Positions 25,650 to 36,800 of a stretch of 64,000 nucleotides of DNA are shown here, in pieces. The notes under the pieces are model-generated. The model made no database searches. It worked only from the letters and a program-made list of their open reading frames with translations, and was not told where the DNA came from. Numbering within the stretch: the first letter of the stretch is position 1; each line of letters starts with the position of its first letter. The DNA comes from Cynocephalus volans (taxonomy: Eukaryota > Chordata > Mammalia > Dermoptera > Cynocephalidae), in the NCBI RefSeq assembly GCF_027409185.1, contig NC_084463.1, positions 66,201,852-66,265,851 on the forward strand. Direction: 5' to 3'. Made by a program: the position numbers and the translations under genes.

Positions 25650-26890
25650 GAGTTCCCTACATCACTGGAAGCTTATAAGTGGCTCAAAGGCCTGGAAATG
25701 GCTTTGCCTAGAAACCAAAACCGCTGGTCCCAAGAGGACATCCTGACGCTACTAGAATGCATGGAGAATAACCTGCCATCTGATGACAACCAGCACTTCA
25801 AGATAACCCAGTTGGTTCTGGACTGGGAAAAAATAGCTTTTAAAGACTTTTCTGGAGAAATGGGCAAAATTCAAATGCTTAGAAATTTGTCAGAATTTGA
25901 GAAAGTCCTGCACTTTAAAAGAATTAGTCCTAGAAGCTAAGAAATGTATTAATAATTCATAAAAAAAAGGAGGAAAAACAGGGACTCCTCTAAGAAGCAA
26001 GCCCTTGACTGCTCACTTTTCAGTACTCCCAAATGTACTCTGAGCTCAGTTCTGCAAGCTGACCAAAGTCCTGTCAAAGAGTTCCCAATACAAACTGAAA
26101 TATATTCAAGATTTATAGGAGAAACAGGAGTTTGAGGAAAAACTGGCTCAACTCACTGAAGACCACCCTGATATAGCCCAGAACTCTAAGAATATGCTAT
26201 CCCTAAAAGGCACTTAACCAAAGCTCAGAAGTTCTAGGAATGTGTATGAACCAAAAGGTCCTTTTCAGAAAATTATGACTTTTCCAATAAGATGTGATTC
26301 CATAGAGAACCCAAGAAGTCCCCCATGAATGGATACCACATGTCCTACCAGGATTTGTGCCTGAGTATAGAGTTGAACTATGTACCCTTTTATGCATATG
26401 GTGGAGATGAGCAAACTTGGGCAGTGCATCCCACAGAGCCTGAAGGAACATTTTAAGAGCCTGTTTGAGGAGCTGCAGAAATAGCACATGGTGGACCTGG
26501 ACCTCTGCTTCAGAGGTTTGTCTCAAGAGGAATATTCTGCATGAAAAGTGTCTTTTTCTACTAAGCATAAGAACAGATCCAAGACAGGATGCTTGAACCC
26601 CAAGTTGGGATGGACAGATCTGCAGTCTCCATCAGCACAGTCCTGCAAGGAGGGCTTACAGAAGTGCAGGCTCCAGGGGCAGATTCATCAGAGACTTTTT
26701 GGGTCAACTCTCATCCCTCATAGGGATCAGAAGAGAATAAGAAGGAAGGTGGGAAAGAGGACAAAGGACGAACTCCTCAGACACCAGCAGTGGGGATGAA
26801 GATGAAGATCATGGGTCTGAGGCTCCAGCTTATCTTCCTCAGGGGACACCTCAGACTCAGACTCCACCTGAGCTTTAGTGTATGCACAAA
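25650..26890 (+). pseudogene. UBTFL1: UBTFL1-like HMG-box gene, decayed
   Basis: The start MALPRNQNRWSQEDILTLLE, followed by CMENNLPSDDN and FSGEMGKIQ, matches UBTFL1. UBTFL1 is an intronless UBTF-derived HMG-box gene known for early-embryo expression. A frameshift near 25905-25915 moves the frame: KELVLEAKKCINNS then appears in another frame and meets a stop. Further pieces are recognisable: EKQEFEEKLAQLTEDHPDIA near 26120-26170, MNGYHMSYQD near 26320, and SLKEHFKSLFEELQK near 26440-26485. Stops and shifts separate them, so no full product is possible. There are no introns, as expected for this family. The first 80 codons from 25698 remain open but would encode only an N-terminal stub. Confidence 0.82.
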
Positions 26891-27936
26891 GGGTTGAACA
26901 GAGAGCTTTCCAGCAAAAGCCCAGGGCATCCATGTGAAAGGGAGAGGACCTCCTCCTGCCCGTTTTTACTTCCCTGCTTTATTCCTTCCTTCTCCTCTTC
27001 CATACAAAGTAGAACAGGTTGGGAAGAAGGGAACTTGAAGCAGTACTCTCTATATCAGGTCCATAAACATGGGAGGAGGCAGCCCTCCTGAGAGAATATA
27101 AGTTTGAGCCATTATCCCCCCGCACCACCCAATACCACCCCCAGAGTAACTTCACACAATTAAGGCTCTTTGGATAAACAATGAGATGATTGGATTGGGG
27201 GGGCCACATTGGATTAAACCAAATATTCCTGAAGCAAGAAACTTGCATTCCTGATTTTCTACCTGCCAGAGGTGGTAGGAGGACACCTATTAGCCTGTGA
27301 CTCCTCCCTTCTCTGTGGAACTGTCCTTTGGAACTCCTGCACTGAATCCAGGGTGGGGAATATTTGAGAGGTAAGGTAGGTGCCTCGAGAAAATTGCTGG
27401 AATCCTGATTAATTTTCTCTACTCCCTGAAGTAAGGAGTTGGCTATTCCCACAAGTGGGAGTGGGCAGAATCATGTAGGCAGCTATATTTCTATATGTGT
27501 ATATATGTGTTAGCTCTCAATGAGACTTCTCACTAACTTCAAAGAAATGAATATTAAAAAAAACTTACCTATACTAATTTAATGAACTCCTCCGTAGTAT
27601 CAGTGCTTTATGACTTTGGGTACTACCTCTTTTGTAGTGTCTGCATTTATTCTGGGCAGAAGCTCCAAATCCTTCCTATTGCTCCAGGGCAAGTGAATCT
27701 CACACTTAGCATTGAGGATAGATAAAGGAATACATAGGTAGACACAAAGACAACTAAAAAGATATAGAGATAGATACGTATACTACTCTGTTTTGTCTGT
27801 CTGTAAATTCACTAGTATGGCATTGCTTTAATTATGTTCGTTACCTGTTGTGCTTGAAATTCTTAAAGCTACTGCCTTCTCTTTCTTTTTCCTCTGTTTT
27901 CATACTTCGTTCTCGTGAATATTTCATAACAAAAGT
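26891..27936. other. Intergenic, nothing recognised
   Basis: The antisense frame at 26979-27452 (157 codons) has no recognisable domain and no splice context. No other gene signal is seen. Confidence 0.4.
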
Positions 27937-28151
27937 AGTGGTATCCTTTTTTTTTTTTTTTTTTTTTTTTTTGTCTTTTTGTGACCGGTAAGGGGGATTG
28001 CAACCCTTGGCTTGGTGTCACCCACACCGCGCTCAGCCAGTGAGCACATCGGCCATTCCTATATAGGATCCGAACCCGTGGCAGGAGTGCCGCTGCGCTC
28101 CCAAGCGCTGCACTTTCCCGAGTGCGCCACGGGGCTGGCCCAGTGGTATCC
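27937..28151 (-). mobile_element. Dimeric tRNA-Ile-derived SINE (CYN-like) with target-site duplications
   Basis: The body is 27947-28141 on the minus strand, with its poly(A) seen as the T-run at 27947-27972. The direct repeat agtggtatcc flanks it (27937-27946 and 28142-28151). The minus strand carries two tRNA-like units, the first with a B-box ggttcggatcc and an A-box-like tggcgcactcgg. The family resembles CYN SINEs of colugos. Confidence 0.85.
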
Positions 28152-28495
28152 TTTTTATATCTACTGTTCCAAGTGTTTACTTTGTTCCTAGATATTTTGG
28201 TGAATCATAGTGTTTTTCTCAGTTTCAGAAAACAATGGCAATGTTTATAATCTTTATATCTCAATTTTCTCTTTTCAAATTGTTCTGGATTCTCCAAACA
28301 CATGTTAAATAATGGCATTGATACTGACTTTTAGACTAATGAGTAGAGAACTTGTAACCATGAAAATCATGCTAATATACACATTAAAATAAATTATAAC
28401 ATTATAAGAAAGTGCCTGTTTACTAATACTAATTTGCCTTAATGTATATTTTGTATCAACCTATCATCTATTAATGCAACTTTTCCTTAGTGTAT

Positions 28496-28990
28496 TAGTC
28501 AAGTTTCTCCAGAGAAACAGCACTGAGAGATTTTATAATTTTATATGTTATGTATACTTGTATACATAATATGATTTATAATAAGGAATTGGCTCACAAC
28601 ATTATGGAGACTAAGTCGTCTCACGATCTGCCATCTGCAAGCTGGAGGCCCTGGAAAATGCCAGTCATGAAACTTAGTCTGAATAGGAAGGGCTGACACG
28701 CAGGGAAGCAGGTAGTGTAAATCCCAGTGTAAGAACAGAAGATGAGGTGAATGTCCCAGTCCACCTGGAAGGCAGGAAAAGAAGGGGCGAATTCTTCCTT
28801 CCTCAGCCTTTTGCTCTATTTAAGCCCTCCATAAACTGGATGATGCCCACCCATATAGGGGAAGGCAACTTATATTACTGAATCTACTGATTCAAATGCT
28901 AATCTTGTCTTGAAACACCCTCATGGACATACTCAAAAATAATATTTAGTTTGGGCACCCCATGGCAAATCAAATTGAAATATAAAATTA
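28496..28990 (+). mobile_element. Ancient LTR-like interspersed repeat
   Basis: From tgtattagtcaagtttctcc to aattaaccatcata, about 495 bp, with ggaattggctcacaacatta and ggatgatgcccacccatata inside. It is a familiar mammalian repeat, and the fragment at 7480-7740 is its reverse complement. The family name is not certain to me, and the strand is nominal. Confidence 0.6.
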
Positions 28991-30350
28991 ACCATCATAC
29001 TTAGTACAGGCAATTGAAATAATGAATTACTTAATATTAAGTCCTCAATACATTCCATAATTAAACTCATTTGTTTATGCTGTAGAGAAAATATTCCTTT
29101 CTTAGGTCAGGAATATTATCTATGTAAGGCTTCCAGATATATTAAGTTGGCTACTTTCGTTTTTCATGATCAAGATTTGTTTTTCCCAGAGTAATAAAAT
29201 CTGAGGTGGGGAGGGGACGGTATACTTACTAAATATTATATTAAAGTGCATGGCCTTTCCACTCTCCTCCCCAGAAAATGTAGTTAGGGGAGAACTTGAG
29301 GATAATCACTCACTGAACTGTTCCAAACACACAGACACTGAGACTAGACTGGATTAACATTTACTGTTTTGGTTTGCAGAAAATCAGAAAAACTGAATAG
29401 TAAATATGCAAGAGCTCACCTAGGTGCTGTAATGTGCCTGGCACCATGAAAGACCAGAGCAAGGGTAGATAACCTTTTTTTACCAGTGTTAATTGAGCTA
29501 GGGTCTTCGAGGAACTAGTAGGTAGAAGAGAAGAAATGAGATGGCAGAGTTATACAGTTCATACATTTAACGTTTATTGGCTGTCATTCATCAGGGTTTG
29601 CTTTTCGTCAAGTACAATAAACTCCTTGTTTCCTCAACTTGGCCTACTCAGTTTCCTTTCCTGCTTTCTATTTTGTGGTGATCTGTGTTCTCACCATAGT
29701 CATTTCCCTTTGTAGCATGAACTCTTCATGCCCCATGCTTCTATCATTCCTATAGTGACAAATCCCAGATTGAAGTACAGTCCATTTATCTATGGAAATT
29801 CCGATAACAAACCAATTTTCTCATCGAGATCTCCATCACAGAATTCATCCTACTTTTAAAACCTGATGCATCCTTGGCAACGAACCCACCAATTGCCCAC
29901 CAACACAGTGAAGGTGACCTATCCTCTCAACACATAATCAGCAGGTGAGCCCCAGAAGGGTGGCATAGAACTGCCAGGCTGTAGTAGGGTTTTAATAAAA
30001 TTTCTTGATAATTACATTTTCTTCAGGTTTTGCTAGTTGTTACATACAGAAGACAGATTAGTGAAAGAGAAAATATAACTGCTGACAAATATTTTGACAT
30101 CTAAAGAAAACAGGAAATAAGACATAAAGATCTTCAAAAGTTTTTTCTTAATTATATATATGGTGCAGGCTCAAATACATTTTTATGGTTTCTTTTACTA
30201 AAACCAATGTTTAAAACCCATTTTGAGTTTTTACTGAATAAACTGGCAGGAAAGTAAAATACAGGCATTTAGGATTCAGAAATGACTAATACTTTTACTG
30301 CCTTTAAAGTCTTATAGGCAGTTTCAGTAGTATGCTAAATTAAGTATATG
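28991..30350. other. Intergenic, downstream of ARHGAP20
   Basis: No gene is recognised. Part of it could belong to a longer ARHGAP20 3' UTR. Confidence 0.35.
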
Positions 30351-30352
30351 CT

Positions 30353-30809
30353 TTTATTATCTTTAAATTTGGGGGAATTTATCAATTTTTATAAGAATTC
30401 CAGATGGCTGACACATTCAATTTATTTGGAAGATCCTGTTGTAGGTTGTGTAGCTTGTTTCCCTCTTTGACCTTAAACTTGCAAAAGTAGCTTTAAAGAC
30501 ATAATTCTTTTTGCCTCAAAACCAGCAGATACCATAAGTCACATTTGCCACTAGGTAACAGTAAGGTATAGCTCAGGCTAAAAGTAAGATGACTGATTTA
30601 AATGGGGCTCTGCTTGTGATTTTACATCATGCATTTTCAAATTCATGAAAGTATTAGCAATAATTCATAAGTATTAGCAATAATTATCCTTATGCTACCT
30701 ATCCCAGATATCTTGTACAAAGGGGTCATAATAACTATCATCTTTATATTATTAGCCCAGTTCTTGTTCTCGTAGATGTCGGATCCTCATTGTGGTTAAA
30801 TGTCTTTGG
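30353..30809 (-). other. ARHGAP20: ARHGAP20 3' UTR with candidate poly(A) signals
   Basis: Minus-strand sequence after the stop codon. AATAAA hexamers occur on the minus strand at 30421-30426 and 30353-30358. Which, if either, is used cannot be told from sequence, so the left boundary is a guess. A short direct duplication (aagtattagcaataatt..) sits near 30650-30685. Confidence 0.35.
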
Positions 30810-33800
30810 TTAAATGTCTGGGCTGGCCATATCCTCCATTCTCTGATAGCCGGCTGAGGCTCTTCCCCAACGCAGAACTCTAGAAAAGCCCTGACCTACA
30901 AGCTTGACTTCCTTGTGGGACTTCATACACAGTTTGAGTGCGCTGTCTACTAGGCTGAATGGAGAGCTGCTGTGTCTCTCTGATTCCTGGGAGGGAGAAG
31001 AATTATATGAATGGGTTGTCTGCACAGTACCAAGTCCTTCCACTGCCTTCATGGGCATGTCTTTCTGTCTCTCTTCCAGTGAGTTGGCTTCTGCAACACC
31101 AGAAGCATGAGGAGGTGGCTCTGAAAGTCCTTTTAGAGAACCTATTTTATTTTCCTCTGGCCTGGCTGCCTTTGCTTTCGTTTTGAGGGACCAGTTTCTC
31201 AAACTGGCTATACCATTTCTCAACCATGTGTTGAGGTGAAGAGTTATAGAACGCATTCGTGAATGCCACCCTACACTATCCTTATTTGTATTGACGAGGT
31301 GGCTGCTGCCCTGCCCTGATGACGGACCAGGCATTCCAGAAATGAAGTTGGAACTGCTAAAGTCAGAAGAAAGCTCTCCCTGTTTTCTTTGAGCCTGAAA
31401 ATTGCAATCTATTGGAGGGGGAGTTTCAGTGGGTGTAAACACGGAATGTTCAGAAATCTGAGAAAAAGGACTGTCCTGACAGCTCGCTGATGAGCCAGAT
31501 GCGGAAGTGCCTGGGGAGGATAAGCTGGAACAGCTAGTCTTTGGGCAAAAGCTTAATCTTGGGGGTAAAACCTTCTCAGAGTTTTGGTTTGTGGCACTAC
31601 TCTTGCCCAACTCAATCCCCATGACCAAACTCTGATTAATAAGCTTTTGACCCTCCATTTGCAAAGACTTATGCTGTTTGAGATAATCCTCCTCTCCCTG
31701 CAAGAGACCAGCTTCACAGCTGGTTTTATGTTGTTTCTTTGAATCAATCCCCCTGAGATAGATCAGTTTGCAGTGCTGGTTATCTATGTTGGGCTCTGAG
31801 CAGTGCCAGTGTGTCCTTGAACTCTTGAGGGTACCTGTTGTGTGTGGCAGGGAGTATCCCGATGTACCTTCATCAAAGGGCTGGTTCCTGGAATGATCTT
31901 GTGAGGACATATGACTATATGATGCCACAGAAAAGGACACTGGCTTGGACTTAGGGAAAAGTTTTTCATGATTTCCTTCAGTACCAGACATGCTTTTGTT
32001 CTTAATGTTTTGATTGGTGGCATTTTTCTTGCTGACATTGGTGCTTGTGACTGAACTCTGTTTAAAACATATCTTGGACTTAGGGAAAAGTTTTTCATGA
32101 TTTCCTTCAGTACCAGACATGCTTTTCTTCTTAATGTTTTGATTGGTGGCATTTTCCTTGCTGACATTAGTGCTTGTGACTGAACTCTGTTTAAAACATA
32201 TCTTGGACTTAGGGAAAAGTTCTTCATGATTTGCTTCAGTACCAGACATGCTTTTCTTCTTAATGTTTTGATTGGTGGCATTTTCCTTGCTGACATTAGT
32301 GCTTGTGACTGAACTCTGTTTAAAACATATCTTGGACTTAGGGAAAAGTTTTTCATGATTTTCTTCAGTACCAGACATGCTTTTCTTCTTAATGTTTTGA
32401 TTGGTGGCATTTCTCTTGCTGACATTAGTGCTTGTGACTGAACTCTGTTTAAAACATATCTTGGACTTAGGGAAAAGTTTTTCATGATTTGCTTCAGTAC
32501 CAGATATGCTTTTCTTCTTAATGTTTTGATTGGTGGCATTTTCCTTGCTGACATTAGTGCTTGTGACTGAACTCTGTTTAAAACATATCTTGGACTTAGG
32601 GAAAAGTTTTTCATGATTTCCTTCAGTACCAGACATGCTTTTCTTCTTAATGTTTTGATTGGTGGCATTTTCCTTGCTGACATTAGTGCTTGTGACTGAA
32701 CTCTGTTTAAAACATATCTTGGACTTAGGGAAAAGTTCTTCATGATTTGCTTCAGTACCAGACATGCTTTTCTTCTTAATGTTTTGATTGGTGGCATTTT
32801 CCTTGCTGACATTAGTGCTTGTGACTGAACTCTGTTTAAAACATATCTTGGACTTAGGGAAAAGTTTTTCATGATTTCCTTCAGTACCAGACATGCTTTT
32901 CTTCTTAATGTTTTGATTGGTGGCATTTTCCTTGCTGACATTAGTGCTTGTGACTGAACTCTGTTTAAAACATATCTTGGACTTAGGGAAAAGTTCTTCA
33001 TGATTTGCTTCAGTACCAGACATGTTTTTCTTCTTAATGTTTTGATTGGTGGCATTTTCCTTGCTGACATTAGTGCTTGTGACTGAACTCTGTTTAAAAC
33101 ATATCTTGGACTTAGGGAAAAGTTTTTCATGATTTCCTTCAGTACCAGACATGCTTTTGTACTTAATGTTTTGATTGGTGGCATTTTCCTTGCTGACATT
33201 AGTGCTTGTGACTGAACTCTGTTTAAAACATATCTTGGACTTAGGGAAAAGTTTTTCATGATTTCCTTCAGTACCAGACATGCTTTTGTACTTAATGTTT
33301 TGATTGGTGGCATTTTCCTTGCTGACATTAGTGCTTGTGACTGAATTCTGTTTAAAACATATCTTGGACTTAGGGAAAAGTTCTTCATGATTTGCTTCAG
33401 TACCAGACATGCTTTTCTTCTTAATGTTTTGATTGGTGGCATTTTTCTTGCTGACATTAGTGCTTGTGACTGAACTCTGTTTAAAACGTGTCTTATCCCC
33501 TTCCTGGAGAGATTGATTCTGCTTCAGATAATCCTCATCTTTTTGAGAGAAAATTGCAACATGGCTGGACTTGCGTAACTTTTTCTGATAAAACTCCTTG
33601 AGAGAGGAAAGCTTAGAATCTAGATAGTTGGTGCAGGGCTTCGAGCAGCGCTGGAGTCGACTCAGGGTTTTTGGAGCATCTGTTGCATCTGAGGACAGGT
33701 AGCTGGGTGAGCACAAGTCAGATGGGGCACTGAAATGCTCCTGCAGTGGAAGAGCCTCTCTGTACATCACTATAGCGGTCATCAGCTTGGATTCAAGAGG

Positions 33801-36800
33801 CTGGTTCCTTTGAATGTCTTCATCTTTAGACTGGTCTAAGTCAAAGTCACTCGGGGTTAAAAAGCCTTCAACCTCAGGCTGGTCAAGGTCTTCCATCTCA
33901 GGCTGCTCGAGGCCATCAGCCTCAAGCTGGTCAGGGCCTTCGACCTGAGGCTGGTCAGGGTCCACAGCCTGCGGCGGGTCAGGGTCCTCGGCCTCAGGCT
34001 GGTCAAGGCCTTCGACCTCAGGCTGGTCAAGGCCTTCCATTTCAGGCTGGTTAAGGATTTCAGCCTCAGGCTGGTCAAGGCCTTTGACCTGAGGCTGGTC
34101 AAGGCCTTCGGCCTCAGGCTGGTCAAGGCTATACACCTCAGGCTGGTCAGGGCCTTCAACCTGAGGCTGGTCAAGGCCGTCCGCCTCAAGCTGGTCAGTG
34201 CCTTCGGCCTCAGGCTGGTCAAGGCCTTGGGCCTGCGGCTGGTCAGGGCCTTCGACCTCAGGCTGGTCAGGGACTTCCATCTCAGCCTGGTCAAGGCCGT
34301 CAGCCTCAGGCTCGTCAAGGCTTTCGGCCTCAGACTGGTCAGGGCCATCCACCTGAGGCTGGTCAGGACCTTCAACCTCAGGCTGGTCAGGGTCTTCGGC
34401 CTGAGGCTGGTCAGGGTCTTTGACCTCAAGCTGGTCAGGGTCTTCTATCTCAGGCTGGTCAAGGCCTTTGGCCTCAGGCTGGTCAGGGCTTTCGGCCTCA
34501 GGCTGGTCAGGGTCTTTGGCCTCAGGCTGGCCAAGGCCTTCCAGCTCAGGCTGGTCAAGGCCTTCCAGCTCAGGCTGGTCAGGGCCTTCGACCTGAGGCT
34601 GGTCAGAGTCTTCGGCCTGAGGCTGGTCAGGGCCTTCGACCTGAGGCTGGTCAGGGCCTTCGGCCAGAGGCTGGTCAGGGTCTTCGACCTCAAGCTGGTC
34701 AGGGTCTTCCATCTCAGGCTGCTCAAGGCCTTCGGCCTCACGCTGGTAAGGGCTTTCGGCCTCAGACTGTTCAGGGCCTTCGGCCTGAGGCTGGTCAGGG
34801 CCTTCAACCTGAGGCTGGTAAGGGCCTTCGGCCTCAGGCTGGTCAGCGCCTTCGGCCTCAGGCTGGTCAGCGCCTTCGGCCTCTGCCTGGTCAGGGTCTT
34901 CGGCCTCTGGCTGGTCAAGGCCTTTGGCATCAGGCTGGTCAAGGTCTCCCATCTCAGGCTGGTCAAGGCCTTCGACCTCAGGCTTGTCAAGGCCTTCCAT
35001 CTCAGGCTGGTCAAGGGTATCCACCTCAGGCTCCTCAAGGCCTTCGACCTCAGGCTGGTCAAGGCCGTCCTCCTCAGGCTGCTCAAGGCCTTTGGCCTGA
35101 CGCTGGTCAGGGTCTTCGGCCTGAGGCTGGTCAAGGTCTTCGACCTCAAGCTGGTCAGGGTCTTCCATCTCAGGCTGCTCAATGCCTTCGGCCTCAGTCT
35201 GGTCAGAGCCTTCAACCTGAGGCTGTTCTGGGCATTCGGCCTGAGGCTGGTCAGGGCCTTCGAACTGAGGCTGTTCAGGGCCTTCGGCCTGAGGCTGGTC
35301 AGAGCCTTTGAACTGAGGCTGGTCAGGGCCTTCGGCCTCAGGGTGGTCAGGGCCTTCGGCCTCAGGTTGGTCAAGGTCTTCCATCTCAGGCTGGTCAAGG
35401 CCTTTGACCTCAGGCTGTTCAAGGCCATCGGCCTCAGGCTGGTCAAGGCCATCCGCCTCAGGCTGGTCACGGCCTTCAACCTGAGGCTGGTCAGGGCCTT
35501 CGGCGTGAGGCTGGTCAGGGTCTTCCATCTCATGCTGGTCAGGGTCTTCCATCCCAGGCTGGTCAAGGTCTTCCATCTCAGGCTGGTCAAGGGCTTTGAC
35601 CTCAGGCTGGTCAAGGTCTTCCATCTCAGGCTGGTCAAGGCCTTCGACCTCAGGCTGGTCAAGGCCTTTCGCCTCAGGCTGGTGAAGGCTTTCGGCCTCA
35701 GGCTGGTAAAAGTCTTCCATCTCAGGCTGGTCAAGGCCTTCGACCTCAGGCTGGTCAAGGCTTTCGGCCTCAGGCTGGTCAAGACCGTTCGCCTGAGGCT
35801 GGTCAGGGCCTTCGGCCTGAGGCTGGTCAGGGTCTTCCATCTCAGGCTGGTCAAGGCCATCAGCCTCAAGCTGGTCAGGGCCTTCAACCTGAGGCCGGTC
35901 AGGGTCCTCGGCCTCAGGCTGGTCAAGGCCTTCGACCTCAGGCTGGTCAAGGCCTTCCATTTCAGGCTGGTCAAGGACTTCAGCCTCAGGCTGGTCAAGG
36001 CCTTTGACCTGAGGCTGGTAAAGGCCTTTGGCCTCAGGCTGGTCAGGGTCTTCCATCGCAGGCTGGTCAAGGCCTTTGGCCTCAGGCTGGTAAAGGTCTT
36101 CCATCTCAGGCTGGTCTAGGCCTTCAACCTCAGGCTGGTCAAGGCCTTCCGCCTCAGGGTGGTCAAGGCCTTCGGCCTCAGGCTGGTCAGGGCCTTCGAC
36201 CTGAGGCTGGTCAGGGTTTTCGACCTCAACCTGGTCAGGGTCTTCGATCTCAGGCTGCTTAAGGCCTTCGGCCTCAGGCTGGTCAAGGCTATCCGCCTCA
36301 GGCTGCTCAAGGCCTTCGGCCTCAGGCTGGTCAAGGCTATCCGCCTCAGGCTGCTCAAGGCCTTCGGCCTCAGGCTGGTAAGGGCTTTCGGCCTCAGGCT
36401 GGTCAGAGCCTTCGACCTGAGGCTGTTCATGGCCTTCAGCCTGAGGCTGGTCAGGGCCTTCGACCTGAGGCTGGTCAGCGCCTTCGGCCTCAGGCAGGTC
36501 AGGGCCTTCAGCCTCAGGCTGGTCAGGGCCTTCGGCCTCTGGCTGGTCAAGGCCTTCCATCTCAGGCTGGTCAAGGCCTTCGGCCTCAGGCTGGTCAAGG
36601 CTATCCGCCTCAGGCTGGTCAAGGCCTTTGACCTCGGGCTGGTCAAGGCCATCCGCCTCAGGCTGGTCAAGGCCTTCGGCCTCAGGCTGGTCAGTGTCTT
36701 CGACCTCAAGCTGGTCAGGGTCTTCAATCTCAGGCTGGTCAAGGCCTTCGGCCTCAGGCTGGTCAGGGCCTTCGACCTGAGGCTGTTCAGGGCCTACGGC

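Noticed and set aside
26979-27452. 157-codon minus-strand frame downstream of the UBTFL1 relic
   Set aside because: It has no domain, no conserved motif and no splice context; the length is possible by chance.
31784-33457. Minus-strand 557-codon frame (MSARKMPPIKTL repeats)
   Set aside because: A frame-shifted shadow of the 12 x 129-bp array; the frame joined to the exon's unique parts is the FKQSSVTS one.
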